From: Sedimenticola thiotaurini
GTDB taxonomy: Bacteria > Pseudomonadota > Gammaproteobacteria > Chromatiales > Chromatiaceae
Length of the DNA: 64,000 nt
Reading direction: 5' to 3'
Assembly: GCF_001007875.1 (NCBI RefSeq)
Contig: NZ_CP011412.1
Location: 2,294,001 to 2,358,000 of the forward strand
A program made the position numbers and the translations under genes. Within the stretch, counting starts at the first letter, position 1. The number at the start of each line of letters is the position of its first letter. Below are positions 16,992 through 26,664 of the stretch, piece by piece. Under the pieces are notes generated by a model that saw nothing but the letters and a program-made list of their open reading frames with translations, was not told the DNA's origin and made no database searches.

Positions 16992-18746
16992 ATGACCAGG
17001 GTCTATCGTGGGCATCGTTTCAGCCCCCCACTGAGACAACGTGGGCAGGCGATCCTGTTGATTTTGCTGGTCACCGTGGCCTGCGTTCTGCTCGGATTGT
17101 CGCTGGTTAACAACGGCATCCTCACCAGCGAAAAAATGCAGCTGCAGAATGCCGCTGATGCCGCCGCCTACAGCGTTTCCACAATTGAAGCCCGCGACCT
17201 GAATTTCACCGCCTACACCAACCGGGCCATGGTGGCCAATGAAGTGGCTCTGGGGCAGATGGTCGGCATGGCATCCTGGGCCAAGATGACCCGTTCAACA
17301 CCCGGTTTTCTTGACCTCTATTTCTCCCCCGTCTATCCGGTTCCGGTCATCGGACAGATTATCAAAGGCATCATATCGGCGCTGAAATCGGTCACCACCG
17401 TGATCGAAAAGGGTGTTAATGTCTTTACCAAGGGCGTATCCAAACCACTTAACTATATCAACCAGGCCTACAGCGTAGCCCAGCGTGGCATGCATATGGG
17501 CAGCCTGGTGTTCAGCCTCAGTACCCTGAGCGAAATGATCAGTGGCAACGCCGAGGATGCTGAACTGTCACTGTTTGGCGTCCTCGCCCTGCTGCGCCAC
17601 TACCAGACCCATTTCAGCGACTTTAACTTCGAAGGCGACCCGTTTATCACCTCCTACCGCTCCCACAAGGGCTGGGACCTGATTCCGCAACTGGGTGACA
17701 AACCCACCACTGCCGCCCAGAAATCGGGCATGGAACGGCTGGCTGCCATGGTCAATGCCGCCCGGGATCCGTTCTCCAGAAACCGCTACTGCAGCACGGG
17801 GTTCATTTGCAATGACGCGCAGACGGGTGGCTGGTCAATCCCCATGTTCCCGCCCATAAACATCGATCCGCCGGATATCAAGGTGTTGGGAGAGTGCGTA
17901 TTCTGTTTTCGCCTGGCCATCTCGGTCACCATGGATAGAAATGGGGGGTCGGACGTACGCTATATCACCAAAAGCAAGGAACAACGTTACAGCTGGACAG
18001 CCGTAGATACCGTCGGAATGAATGTGGAAATCAACCTGCTGTTCAAGGTCGTTGGCCTGGGGATCGACATGAACGAACGCGCCGGAGTGCCGATGGGTAC
18101 GGGCGGTGCACAGATCGCTCAGAGCACCGGCAATAACGCCAGTAAGGTCAATTACAAGATGATGTCCCTGCTGGGTGTGGATAAGGATGGGTATGGCAGC
18201 AGCCCCAAGATCAGCCCGGGCAATTGGTGGTGGAATCCACCGGTATCGGTGTCCGGTCTCGACGGCCCCTATTCCGCCGTGAACAGCAATATACTGGATG
18301 GTGCCAACAAGGGCCTGCCCCGTTACAACGACAGCAAGACCGGCCCCGATCCGATCAAAATAGATCCAAAGCTGAAGCTGGGATTTGAGTCACCCTACCT
18401 GTTGATCGGCCTGACCAAAAAAGCAGACAAGATCCCCCAGAGCAGTGCCAAGGGACGCTTTGCACTGGAATCGGCCGCCGCCGATGAAAAATTGGCGGTA
18501 CTGGGCAAATCAGAGGTCTATTTCAGCCGCCCCAACTCGCTCAGTTATTTCGCCCGGGATGATGGGGCGACTGAACTGGGGAACGCCTTCAATCCTTACT
18601 GGGCAGCACGATTAGTGGATACCAGCTACATCGACCGAACCGCTGCACTATCGATCCAGCAAGGGCAGGTCTGGTTACCGGTCCAGGTTACCGCCAATCT
18701 CAATCACTTGAGCAACATTTTGAATTTCGTCAAGGGCTTCTTCTGA
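16992..18746 (+). CDS. TadG-like pilus assembly protein (Flp/TadE/G-type N-terminus)
   Basis: A 584-residue protein. A basic N-terminus ending RQRGQAI leads into a single hydrophobic anchor (about 22-42: ILLILLVTVACVLLGLSLV), then LQNAADAAAYSVSTIEARDLN, the pattern of the putative Flp pilus-assembly TadE/G-like domain. Unlike the pilins nearby it lacks Glu at +5 of the GQAI motif, so prepilin-peptidase processing is uncertain. The remaining 540 residues are extracytoplasmic and not recognised. The stop overlaps the start of the next gene (TGATG), indicating tight coupling. In other Tad loci TadG is needed for adherence, but its exact task is unclear. Confidence 0.75.
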   Translation: MTRVYRGHRFSPPLRQRGQAILLILLVTVACVLLGLSLVNNGILTSEKMQLQNAADAAAYSVSTIEARDLNFTAYTNRAMVANEVALGQMVGMASWAKMTRSTPGFLDLYFSPVYPVPVIGQIIKGIISALKSVTTVIEKGVNVFTKGVSKPLNYINQAYSVAQRGMHMGSLVFSLSTLSEMISGNAEDAELSLFGVLALLRHYQTHFSDFNFEGDPFITSYRSHKGWDLIPQLGDKPTTAAQKSGMERLAAMVNAARDPFSRNRYCSTGFICNDAQTGGWSIPMFPPINIDPPDIKVLGECVFCFRLAISVTMDRNGGSDVRYITKSKEQRYSWTAVDTVGMNVEINLLFKVVGLGIDMNERAGVPMGTGGAQIAQSTGNNASKVNYKMMSLLGVDKDGYGSSPKISPGNWWWNPPVSVSGLDGPYSAVNSNILDGANKGLPRYNDSKTGPDPIKIDPKLKLGFESPYLLIGLTKKADKIPQSSAKGRFALESAAADEKLAVLGKSEVYFSRPNSLSYFARDDGATELGNAFNPYWAARLVDTSYIDRTAALSIQQGQVWLPVQVTANLNHLSNILNFVKGFF

Positions 18747-19702
18747 TGATGGCGCGACGGCGGCAACTAGGCCAGTCCATGACCGAATTTGTGGTCAGCG
18801 CCTCCTTCGCCCTGGTTCCGCTGTTTATCATCGTGCCGGCGGTGGGAAAATATATTGACATGAAGCTGGCGTCGACCCAGGCAGCCCGTTATGTCACCTG
18901 GGAATACACTGCCCACTACTCCGATCTGAATGACCAGCCAGCCGGCTTCAAAGCGATCAGTCAGGCCGAGATGCCACTTAAACCCCTGGTGACCGCGCAG
19001 CGGGAAGCCGAGCGCCGCTTTTTCTCCGACACCGGCATCGCCATCAGCACCAGTGTGGATAAGGCCGGCTACAACACGACAGACAGAAATCCGTTGTGGA
19101 CCTACCACAATGGTCTCCCTATGTTCGTACCCCCCGGCAACTCCACCACCAACGCCAGCGGGTCCAACAAAACTCCTGACAAGACCTATGTATTCGGCGC
19201 GGTTACCGGAATAATCGGCGCTGGCCTGAATCTGATATCCGGCGCTTTCAACCTGTTGGGCATCGACGCCGGGTTTGACGCCATGAACCCGGATGGCAAC
19301 CTCTCGATCGATGGCCGCTATGATGTTTCGGTCGCCATGCCGGTGGAACCGGCACCCGGTTACCTGACGCTCAACTCGGGCACGCGCAATCCCCTGTTCG
19401 GCACCCCGCTCAACCTGAGCATGACCGCAAAAGGCAAGTTATTGACTGAAACCTGGGGCGCAGGAGGACAGGAACACACCCTTTATCAAGCCAAGGGGCT
19501 GGTTCCGACCATCCTGATTGACACTATTCTGAATGGCTGGGGCATACCGATTCAGGATATTGCCAGCACCATACTGTTGTCACCGGAGTTGGCTGATGAC
19601 AGTCTGAAGTTCGGTCACATGACCAAGGACGATGTACCGGTTGGCGCTTTAAAGAACGATAGCCGGACCGTCCAGTGCGACGGAGGATACTGTGTCGATT
19701 AA
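18746..19702 (+). CDS. TadE-like pseudopilin, large
   Basis: A 318-residue protein. The leader RRRQLGQSMTEFVV fits class III prepilin cleavage after Gly, giving QSMTEF with Glu at +5. One hydrophobic helix follows (to about residue 35), then MKLASTQAARYVTWEYT, seen in TadE-like proteins. At 318 residues it is well above the usual TadE size (about 170-200), with an extra extracytoplasmic region of unknown role. It may be a minor tip pilin or assembly pseudopilin. It overlaps the next gene by 11 bases. Confidence 0.75.
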   Translation: MMARRRQLGQSMTEFVVSASFALVPLFIIVPAVGKYIDMKLASTQAARYVTWEYTAHYSDLNDQPAGFKAISQAEMPLKPLVTAQREAERRFFSDTGIAISTSVDKAGYNTTDRNPLWTYHNGLPMFVPPGNSTTNASGSNKTPDKTYVFGAVTGIIGAGLNLISGAFNLLGIDAGFDAMNPDGNLSIDGRYDVSVAMPVEPAPGYLTLNSGTRNPLFGTPLNLSMTAKGKLLTETWGAGGQEHTLYQAKGLVPTILIDTILNGWGIPIQDIASTILLSPELADDSLKFGHMTKDDVPVGALKNDSRTVQCDGGYCVD

Positions 19703-20396
19703 ACACTCTCTGGTCGCAATCATTGTCATCTCCAGCCTGTTCATAATCGGGCATGCCAGCGCGGATGACCCATTTCCGGCCCCGCCATATGCCAGTGTGG
19801 GCAGCGTGACCGAATCCACCACGGTGTTGGGGATGACGCTGGCAATCCGCAAGTTTGAATCCGATGCCGCGATTGAAGATATTCTGCAGTACTACAGAGA
19901 GCTGTGGGGCGAGGGTGAATACGTTGAATCCGAGGCCAGTCCCTGGCAGATGATAACCAGCCGCCAGGGCGATGAACTGTACAACGTGCAGATCCAATAC
20001 GGCGGCAGCCGCAACACCTGGGGATACTTGAGTATCAGCGACCTGCCGGGCAAGCTGGACAGTGGCAAGTATCAGGTATCCGGCGGCGAAGGCTTTCCCA
20101 AGATGGCGGGCAGTCAGGTGATCAATGACCAGCGCAGCAAAGACCCCGGCAAGACAGCACGCACGCTTTTGCTATACAATGATTTCTCGCCACGTGCCAA
20201 TGCAACCTTTTACGAAAATCATTATAAGAACAAGGGCTGGGAAGCAATCATGTCCCAGTCCACCGCGCCCAGGGAAAAAGGTTACGCGCTCTATTTCAGG
20301 CAGGGTCGCCAGACTGTATCCATCACCATCAACCAACTCGATGGCAAGACATCCATAGTCGCCAACGAGGTATCCAGAGGACTATTGGGGCGATGA
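19692..20396 (+). CDS. Exported protein of unknown function in the Tad locus
   Basis: A 234-residue protein with an N-terminal signal peptide (KHSLVAIIVISSLFIIGHASA) and no other membrane segment, so it is probably periplasmic. The GTG start is supported by GGAGGA 5 bases upstream, and it overlaps the preceding gene by 11 bases. No family was recognised. The middle reads FESDAAIEDILQYYRELW and the C-terminal half KGYALYFRQGRQTVSITINQ, suggesting an alpha/beta fold repeated twice. Its placement between two pseudopilin genes indicates a role in pilus assembly or adhesion (inference). It overlaps the next start by 4 bases. Confidence 0.7.
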   Translation: MSIKHSLVAIIVISSLFIIGHASADDPFPAPPYASVGSVTESTTVLGMTLAIRKFESDAAIEDILQYYRELWGEGEYVESEASPWQMITSRQGDELYNVQIQYGGSRNTWGYLSISDLPGKLDSGKYQVSGGEGFPKMAGSQVINDQRSKDPGKTARTLLLYNDFSPRANATFYENHYKNKGWEAIMSQSTAPREKGYALYFRQGRQTVSITINQLDGKTSIVANEVSRGLLGR

Positions 20397-20842
20397 AACT
20401 ATCTGAAAATCGATCCACTGCCCCCGCCATCTCCTGCAGTCAGGCAGGTCAGTCAATGGTGGAGTACGTCGTAATCCTGGCCGCTCTCTCGGCCGCACTG
20501 CTGGCACCGGGGCTCGGTTCTGTCGGCATTACCCAGAATGAATCCGACTCTCTCCTGGAAGCCATCGCCAGCAAGCATCGGGGCCATAGTTACGCGCTTT
20601 CGCTGTCAGAGATTCCCGAGACCGACGATCTGTCCGAGCTGTCAACCTACTACAACAGCCTGGGCAAATATCCGGAGTTGAGTCCCCAACTGGCAGCCGG
20701 GGCGAGTACACTGGGAGATCTGGCCAATACCCTGAACAAGGTCGACACCACATTGCAGAACTTTGATATCGACGCATTCAAAGACCCGTTCAAAAACATC
20801 AATGTAAAACCCGACCTGGGGGTTTTTGACGCCTTTTTCTAA
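20393..20842 (+). CDS. TadE/Flp-like pseudopilin, small
   Basis: A 149-residue protein with a long leader (about 19 residues) ending SQAG, then QSMVEYVVILAALSAALLA. The Gly cleavage site, Glu at +5 and Tyr at +6 are as in Flp pilins. The remainder is an acidic, asparagine-rich extracytoplasmic region without cysteines. It could be a minor pilin; the tail is much longer than that of a major Flp subunit. The ATG overlaps the stop of the upstream exported-protein gene (ATGA), so translation is coupled. Confidence 0.75.
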   Translation: MKLSENRSTAPAISCSQAGQSMVEYVVILAALSAALLAPGLGSVGITQNESDSLLEAIASKHRGHSYALSLSEIPETDDLSELSTYYNSLGKYPELSPQLAAGASTLGDLANTLNKVDTTLQNFDIDAFKDPFKNINVKPDLGVFDAFF

Positions 20843-20909
20843 ATCGGCAATCACATCAATTACAGAACAATATTCAATCAAATCTGTTTGACAACAATAG
20901 GGGACGAGC

Positions 20910-22535
20910 GTGTCTACCAATAATAAAAAGACACTGGGGTTATTTGTTATCGCGCTGGTACTGGGCCTGGTAGGCACCGGACTGGCCACCCTGTACCTGA
21001 ACAGCCGGGAAGCGGAACTCAGGGATCTGCTGACACCCAAGCAACAGATGGTTGCTGTCATTGTTGCCAAACAGGACCTGGTGAAAGGCGACATACTCAA
21101 CGGCGACACACTGGCCGTGCGTGAGATCCCGAACAAATATCTCGACAACAATGCGGTAACGCCGGATAAATTTGATGATATCGAAAACCAGGTTTTGATA
21201 CAGAACCTGGACGCCGGCAAGCCACTCCTGAGCAGTTATATCGACAGGGAGTTCCCACTCGATTTCTCCGACACCATCCCGGAAAAGCGTCGTGCCATGA
21301 CCATTCAGGTTGATGAGATCAACTCCATCGCGGGCCTGATACGCCCGGGCAATCGCATTGATCTGTTTGTAAATCTGCCACCGGGCTCCGACCCCTCCGG
21401 CCAGCAGGTTGCCAATGAAGTGATACCGGTACTGGAGAATGTGGAGGTATTGGCGACCGGCAGGGATTCGGCACGGGATTATGAAGAAAAAGTCCGGCTG
21501 TTGCGCGGCGGCATCGGTGCCCTGCCCGATCAGAACTTCACCACCTTGACCCTGAATGTGACACCAACACAGGGCGCGCTGATTACCATCGCCCAGGATA
21601 AGGGGGACATCCTGGCGCTGCTGCGTAATCGCAAGGATAACGCGGGTTCAGGCTTTACCAAGGTCTCGGTCGACTCCATCAAGGCAAACGCACAGGCGCT
21701 GGCCGCCCAAGCAGCAGCCCGGGCGGCTGCCGCCAGGTTGGCCGGTAATCTGGTGGTGGGCGAGGATGGTGTGATCCGCACCCGGGATGGCAAGGCTCTC
21801 GCCAACCAGAACCTGGTTATCGGGGAGGATGGCAGCATCATGACCAAGGACGGCACGGTACTCTCCGGGCGTGGGCTGTCCATCAACGACAAGGGTGCAT
21901 TGGTGGACGCCAACGGTAACGTGATTGATCCGGACAGCATCCGGGTAACTGAAGACGGCAGCCTGATCACCAAAGACGGGGTTTTACTGGGTGGAGCGAA
22001 GAGCCGCCAGGCAGGCAAGTTATCCACCCTGGCCGATGGCACCGTGGTATCGGAGAACGGTATTGCCCTTTCCGGAGCAACCCTGAACGAGGATGGCAAA
22101 CTGGTGCTGGCGGACGGCACCGTGGTGGATCCCAACGATGTCATTATCAAGGCGGACGGCACGGTAATGACAAAGGATGGCAAGTTGCTCAATGGGGTCA
22201 AGGCCGGTCAGCTGGCAGGCAATCTGCGCACCGATAGTGACGGCAATATCCTTACTGAGAACGGAGCGGTCATCAAGGGGGCCCGGCTGAACAAGGACGG
22301 CAAGCTGGTGCTGGCGGACGGCACCGTGGTGGATCCCGACGATGTGGTTATCAATGCCGACGGTACGGTAACCCGCAAAGATGGCACCCTGCTGGCCGGA
22401 TTGAGTGCAGAGAACAGTGGCCTGCCCGGCACCCCAGGTGGAGGGGTCGGACCCGGCTACGAGGTGGATTACATTGTCGGCGGAGTCAGCAAGGATAGTG
22501 TCGCCACGGTCAACAAGGTTCCGGTATTGCAGTAG
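20910..22535 (+). CDS. cpaB: CpaB/RcpC pilus assembly protein with long repeat extension
   Basis: A 541-residue protein against about 250-330 in most CpaB/RcpC proteins. An N-terminal anchor (GLFVIALVLGLVGTGLATLY) is followed by the SAF-type region (VVAKQDLVKGDILNGDTLAV) and the RcpC domain (AGLIRPGNRIDLFVNLP) to about residue 260. Residues 275-500 are then a repeat array rich in DG turns (EDGVIRTRDG, KADGTVMTKDGKLLNG), and a short tail returns to CpaB-like sequence (YEVDYIVGGVSKDSVATVNK). CpaB is a periplasmic component linked to the secretin. A GTG start with AGGGGACG upstream is used. The repeat insertion is the odd feature; it may be a beta-helical spacer or surface element. Confidence 0.85.
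   Translation: MSTNNKKTLGLFVIALVLGLVGTGLATLYLNSREAELRDLLTPKQQMVAVIVAKQDLVKGDILNGDTLAVREIPNKYLDNNAVTPDKFDDIENQVLIQNLDAGKPLLSSYIDREFPLDFSDTIPEKRRAMTIQVDEINSIAGLIRPGNRIDLFVNLPPGSDPSGQQVANEVIPVLENVEVLATGRDSARDYEEKVRLLRGGIGALPDQNFTTLTLNVTPTQGALITIAQDKGDILALLRNRKDNAGSGFTKVSVDSIKANAQALAAQAAARAAAARLAGNLVVGEDGVIRTRDGKALANQNLVIGEDGSIMTKDGTVLSGRGLSINDKGALVDANGNVIDPDSIRVTEDGSLITKDGVLLGGAKSRQAGKLSTLADGTVVSENGIALSGATLNEDGKLVLADGTVVDPNDVIIKADGTVMTKDGKLLNGVKAGQLAGNLRTDSDGNILTENGAVIKGARLNKDGKLVLADGTVVDPDDVVINADGTVTRKDGTLLAGLSAENSGLPGTPGGGVGPGYEVDYIVGGVSKDSVATVNKVPVLQ
21733..22400 (+). repeat. Tandem DG-rich repeats inside cpaB
   Basis: About 220 codons of short repeats built on a (D/N)G turn plus TxxDGxxL units. 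A higher-order period of 204 bases (68 residues) is visible: the 33-base segment at 22101-22133 recurs almost exactly at 22305-22337 (both encode LVLADGTVVDP). The near-identity at DNA level indicates recent duplication or gene conversion. Confidence 0.85.
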
Positions 22536-22598
22536 CCAGAGTGGTATTCAACCTGGTTAACACAGAGATACTCAAGATATCAACAGGAAACAAGACTC

Positions 22599-24059
22599 AT
22601 GTCTTACAATAAAAAGATCATCGCCACCCTGGGACTATTTGCCTTGCTCATCGCGTCCGTCAGCACTTCAGCCCTGGCGGACAACTTCAGGCTCTATGTG
22701 GGTGACATGCAGGTACTCAAACTGGGCAAGATCACCCGGGTCGCAGTGGGCAATGGTAACCTGCTCAGCACCTCTATCCTGGAGAATGGCAATCTGCTGG
22801 TACTGGCGGAAAAAGAGGGCGATACCGAGTTGCAGATCTGGCTGGAGAATGGCAACCAGGTCCGTCACAAGATCTACATCACCAAACAGGACTCCACCCG
22901 AACCTCTTCAGAGATACGCGGCGTACTGCAAAACCTGCCCAACCTGACCTTAAGGAAAGTGGGCGAAAACACAATCATAGAGGGATCGGTCACGGAACAG
23001 ACCAGTCAACTGATTGACAAGGTTGCCGCCAAGTACAGCGACCTGATCAACCTCACCACCATCAGCAGCCTGGGTGACATCTCCGCCCTCCTGTCATCGC
23101 TGACCGGACTTAAGGTCAGCCAGGTCGGCAAGTATGCGGTCATCGAAGGTTCGGTGGATGCGGATGGCAAGACCCTTATTGAAGCGGCCAAATCAGTCTT
23201 CCCCACCATTCTGGACCTTACCAACCAGACCAAACTGGCACTCAAGCCGACCATTTCACTGAATGTGCAGATCACCGAGTTCAATACCAACAAACTGGAT
23301 GAACTGGGTATTCGCTGGAGCACCAGTTTTAACGGCCCCTCCATCGGCTACACGCAGGACTTCGCCGACAAGGGCGTCGCCACGGTCCTGGAAAACCAGA
23401 ATGTACTCAGTGTTACCGGCGCCACAATCGCCGGTAATGGTCATGGCTTTTTCGGACTGGCCACTCTGATCACTTCGGCGATCAATATCGCCGTGACCGA
23501 TGGTGACGCACTGATCCTCGCCTCGCCCACCCTGACTGCCAAGAGTGGCGGCAAAGCGGAATTCCTCTCCGGCGGGCAGATTCCGATTCCGGTACCCGGC
23601 CCGGATGGCACCACCACCATCGAATTCAAGGATTACGGCATCTCCCTGAAGGTGGAGCCGGAGGCCGGCATCAATGGCAACGTGTCGGCCAAAGTCGAGG
23701 CGGAAGTCAGTACTATCGATGCATCGGTAACCGTCAACGGTGTTCCCGGCATACGTACCCGCAAGACCCTGACCGAGGCGAATCTTCGCGATGGTGAAAC
23801 CCTGGTCATCAGCGGACTGGTCAACAACGAAGTTTCCAAGGATACGGACAAAGTGGCCTGGCTGGGTGACCTGCCCATACTGGGGCCGCTGTTCCGCTCC
23901 ACTTCGTTCCGCAACAACCGCAGTGACCTGGTGATCTTTATTACCCCCACCGTGGTGGATACTCAAAGCGCCAGCAATCAGGCTGCGATCGAAAAGGCGC
24001 AGGAACTCCGCCAGGCCTTTTTCGAATCCATTAACGAAAGCGATGAGATTCTCGACTGA
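22599..24059 (+). CDS. cpaC: CpaC/RcpA outer-membrane secretin of the Tad pilus
   Basis: A 486-residue secretin with a signal peptide (LFALLIASVSTSALA). The N-terminal pilus-assembly domain (LYVGDMQVLKLGKITRVAVG) and a BON-like segment with the paired pattern KYAVIEGSVDADG are followed by the secretin core. The core carries FLSGGQIPIPVPG and GVPGIRTRKTLTEANLRDGE, and the terminal segment PILGPLFRS is typical of secretins. It forms the outer-membrane channel through which the Flp pilus passes. The stop overlaps the start of the ATPase gene by one base, so expression is coupled. Confidence 0.95.
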   Translation: MSYNKKIIATLGLFALLIASVSTSALADNFRLYVGDMQVLKLGKITRVAVGNGNLLSTSILENGNLLVLAEKEGDTELQIWLENGNQVRHKIYITKQDSTRTSSEIRGVLQNLPNLTLRKVGENTIIEGSVTEQTSQLIDKVAAKYSDLINLTTISSLGDISALLSSLTGLKVSQVGKYAVIEGSVDADGKTLIEAAKSVFPTILDLTNQTKLALKPTISLNVQITEFNTNKLDELGIRWSTSFNGPSIGYTQDFADKGVATVLENQNVLSVTGATIAGNGHGFFGLATLITSAINIAVTDGDALILASPTLTAKSGGKAEFLSGGQIPIPVPGPDGTTTIEFKDYGISLKVEPEAGINGNVSAKVEAEVSTIDASVTVNGVPGIRTRKTLTEANLRDGETLVISGLVNNEVSKDTDKVAWLGDLPILGPLFRSTSFRNNRSDLVIFITPTVVDTQSASNQAAIEKAQELRQAFFESINESDEILD

Positions 24060-25750
24060 TGTTTGATGTCATTGTCATTACCGATAAAGGTAAAAATACC
24101 AAGCGCATTCGCTGTGCAATCAAGCAGTGCACCATCGGCAAATCCCGGGAAAACCTGGTACAGATTCGCGGCTGGCGTATTGCCCCCGTACATGCCCGGC
24201 TGGAGATGACCGATAAGGGGATCTACGTAGAGGACGTCAGCGAAGGTATCGGCACCTCGGTGAACGGTTCCCGCATCGACTATTACGGACCGCTCAGAAG
24301 CGCCGACATTATCAATATCGGCAGTTACGATTTCCGTGTCGGCAACGCTGTCGGAGAAGATATCGAAGAGACCCCCGCGTTCGCCGCGGAGCCGGAACCC
24401 CTGGATGACAAAGACTGGACCATGGAGACCTTTGTCGGTCAGGCCATCCAGGCCGACGACAAGGAGACCACCAAGGTCAATGTCGAAAAACAACGCATCT
24501 ACCTCTGGCGCAACCGTGTCCACCAGGAGTTGCTGCGCATGATGGATCTGCGCAGAACCAACGTGGGCGACATGGATGAGGATGAACTGCGCCTGCGTGT
24601 TGAACAGATGATCGACGAGATCATGGGCGGCATGGAAAGCCAGCTGCCGGACTACATCAACAAAGACGATCTGAAACGCGAGGTGCTCAATGAAGCGGTG
24701 GGGCTGGGCCCCCTGGAGGAGTTGCTGGCGGACGAGGATGTCACCGAGATCATGGTCAACAGCTATGATGATATCTATGTGGAACAGAGGGGCCGCCTGA
24801 CCAAGAGTGATGTGGCTTTCAGCAGTGATGAGGCGGTGATGTCGGCGATCGAACGGATCGTCTCCCCGCTGGGACGGCGTATTGACGAGAGCTCGCCGAT
24901 GGTGGATGCCCGCCTGGCGGATGGCTCCCGCGTCAACGCCATCATCCCGCCACTGGCGTTGAAGGGCCCCTGCATCACGATTCGAAAGTTTTCCAAGACC
25001 AAGCTGACCGACCAGGATCTGATCAGGTTCGGCACCATTAACGAGAACATGGTCAAGCTGCTGAAAACCGCCGTTGAGCAGCGCCAGAACATCGTGATAT
25101 CCGGCGGTACCGGCTCCGGTAAAACCACCCTGCTTAATATTCTCTCCAACTTCATCCCGGTCACGGAACGCATCGTCACCGTGGAGGATGCGGCCGAACT
25201 GAAACTCAGTCAGCCGCACCTGGTCTCGCTGGAGTCCCGCCCACCCAACCTGGAGGGCAAAGGGGCGGTCACCATCCGTGATCTGGTTAAGAACTGCCTG
25301 CGCATGCGTCCGGACCGGATCGTGGTGGGTGAGTGCCGCTCAGGCGAGGCGCTGGATATGTTACAGGCGATGAACACCGGTCACGACGGCTCGCTCACCA
25401 CCGCCCATGCCAACAGTCCCCGGGATGTGATCTCCCGACTGGAGGTGATGGTGATGATGTCCGGCATGGAGTTGCCGGTGCGGGCCATCCGGGAGCAGAT
25501 ATCATCAGCGGTCAACCTGATTGTGCAGCAATCCCGGCTCGCCGATGGCAGCCGTAAAGTGACCCATATCTCGGAGATCACCGGCATGGAAGGTGACGTG
25601 GTGCAACTCAACGATATCTTTCTGTTCAAGCAGGAAGGCTTCGACTCGGATGGCAACGTGGTGGGGCATTTTGAATCCACCGGCCAGGTACCACAGTTCT
25701 TCGAAGGACTGCGGGCACGGGGTATCCCGGTAGACATGACGATCTTCTGA
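24059..25750 (+). CDS. cpaF: CpaF/TadA pilus motor ATPase fused to an N-terminal FHA-like domain
   Basis: A 563-residue protein. Residues 1-98 look like a forkhead-associated domain: [33 protein letters not shown]. Several phosphothreonine-contact positions differ from the consensus (GK for GR at 27-28; IAPVHA where VSRxHA is usual), while N32, H45 and the SVNG turn remain. Residues from about 170 on form a CpaF/TadA secretion ATPase with Walker [13 protein letters not shown] near 349, followed by [29 protein letters not shown] and the His box [15 protein letters not shown]. It powers Flp pilus assembly. The FHA fusion suggests control by protein contact or phosphorylation; no separate TadZ/CpaE gene is present. 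Confidence 0.93.
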   Translation: MFDVIVITDKGKNTKRIRCAIKQCTIGKSRENLVQIRGWRIAPVHARLEMTDKGIYVEDVSEGIGTSVNGSRIDYYGPLRSADIINIGSYDFRVGNAVGEDIEETPAFAAEPEPLDDKDWTMETFVGQAIQADDKETTKVNVEKQRIYLWRNRVHQELLRMMDLRRTNVGDMDEDELRLRVEQMIDEIMGGMESQLPDYINKDDLKREVLNEAVGLGPLEELLADEDVTEIMVNSYDDIYVEQRGRLTKSDVAFSSDEAVMSAIERIVSPLGRRIDESSPMVDARLADGSRVNAIIPPLALKGPCITIRKFSKTKLTDQDLIRFGTINENMVKLLKTAVEQRQNIVISGGTGSGKTTLLNILSNFIPVTERIVTVEDAAELKLSQPHLVSLESRPPNLEGKGAVTIRDLVKNCLRMRPDRIVVGECRSGEALDMLQAMNTGHDGSLTTAHANSPRDVISRLEVMVMMSGMELPVRAIREQISSAVNLIVQQSRLADGSRKVTHISEITGMEGDVVQLNDIFLFKQEGFDSDGNVVGHFESTGQVPQFFEGLRARGIPVDMTIF

Positions 25751-25752
25751 TT

Positions 25753-26643
25753 ATGGACCTGACCGTAGCACTGCCCAGTACACTATCTACGAACATGCTG
25801 CTCTGGAGCAGTCTGCTGCTGCTCTTCGTGGCATTCTTTATCATCGCCTACATCCTGGTCATCCGGGGACGCTCCTTCTGGGGTGAATACGAAGCCGTTT
25901 TCAAGGACACCGCCAGCGTCAACATGGAGGATATGTTCCTGTTCATCGATCCGGCCCGGCTGTTCTTCTACAACGTCCTGGCGCTGGTGATTCTGCCCCT
26001 GCTGGCACTGCTGCTCACCGGTGACATTATTGTCACATTGGTGGTGGCCCTGCTGGTCATGGTGGTGCCATTCTATATCTACAAGGCGGCCCGGAAACGG
26101 CGCCTGCGCACTTTTGAAAAGCAGCTGCCGGATGCCCTCGGGATCGTCTCGAGCAGTCTGACCGCCGGCGCCAGTCTGAATATCGCTCTGGAGAGCCTGG
26201 TCAAGGAACAACCGGCACCACTCTCCCAGGAGTTCATCCTGTTTCTACGTGAACGGCGGATCGGCCTCGATTTTGACATCGCCCTGCGCAACATGGAGCG
26301 CCGCCTGCCGGTGCCGGACTTTCTGATGTTTGGTGCGGCCATGCGGATCTCCCGTGAAGTGGGCGGCAACCTGGCTGAAACACTGGACACGCTCAGTGAC
26401 ACACTGCGCAAAAAGGCGGCCATGGAGGGGAAGATAGAGAGTCTTACCGCCCAGGGCAAGATGCAGGGTTATGTGATGACCGGGCTGCCGCTGTTTCTGG
26501 GCCTGCTGCTGTCGTTTCTGGAACCTGAGGCGATGTCGTTGCTGTTCACCACCGCAATCGGCTGGGGCACCGTGGCAGTTATCGTTGTCATGGAACTGCT
26601 CGGTTTTATCTTTATACGCAAAGTCACCAATATCGACATCTGA
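25753..26643 (+). CDS. tadB: TadB, inner-membrane platform protein of the Tad pilus
   Basis: A 296-residue polytopic protein starting 2 bases after cpaF. The T2SF-type domain contains QLPDALGIVSSSLTAGASL, LRERRIGLDFDIALRNMERR and AAMRISREVGGNLAETLDTL. Hydrophobic helices are at the N-terminus (about 18-37), near 73-110 and at the C-terminus. TadB and TadC form the membrane platform on which the CpaF ATPase drives pilin extraction and assembly. Length and order match other Tad loci. Confidence 0.92.
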   Translation: MDLTVALPSTLSTNMLLWSSLLLLFVAFFIIAYILVIRGRSFWGEYEAVFKDTASVNMEDMFLFIDPARLFFYNVLALVILPLLALLLTGDIIVTLVVALLVMVVPFYIYKAARKRRLRTFEKQLPDALGIVSSSLTAGASLNIALESLVKEQPAPLSQEFILFLRERRIGLDFDIALRNMERRLPVPDFLMFGAAMRISREVGGNLAETLDTLSDTLRKKAAMEGKIESLTAQGKMQGYVMTGLPLFLGLLLSFLEPEAMSLLFTTAIGWGTVAVIVVMELLGFIFIRKVTNIDI

Positions 26644-26664
26644 TTACTGAAGGGCGTATAGCTC

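Noticed and set aside
21733-22400. CRISPR-like periodicity
   Set aside because: The repeats are in-frame coding repeats of cpaB with no spacer structure and no cas genes.
23978-25219. A 413-codon minus-strand frame opposite cpaF
   Set aside because: His/Gln/Asp/Gly-rich translation with no domain, lying wholly inside the well-supported cpaF gene.
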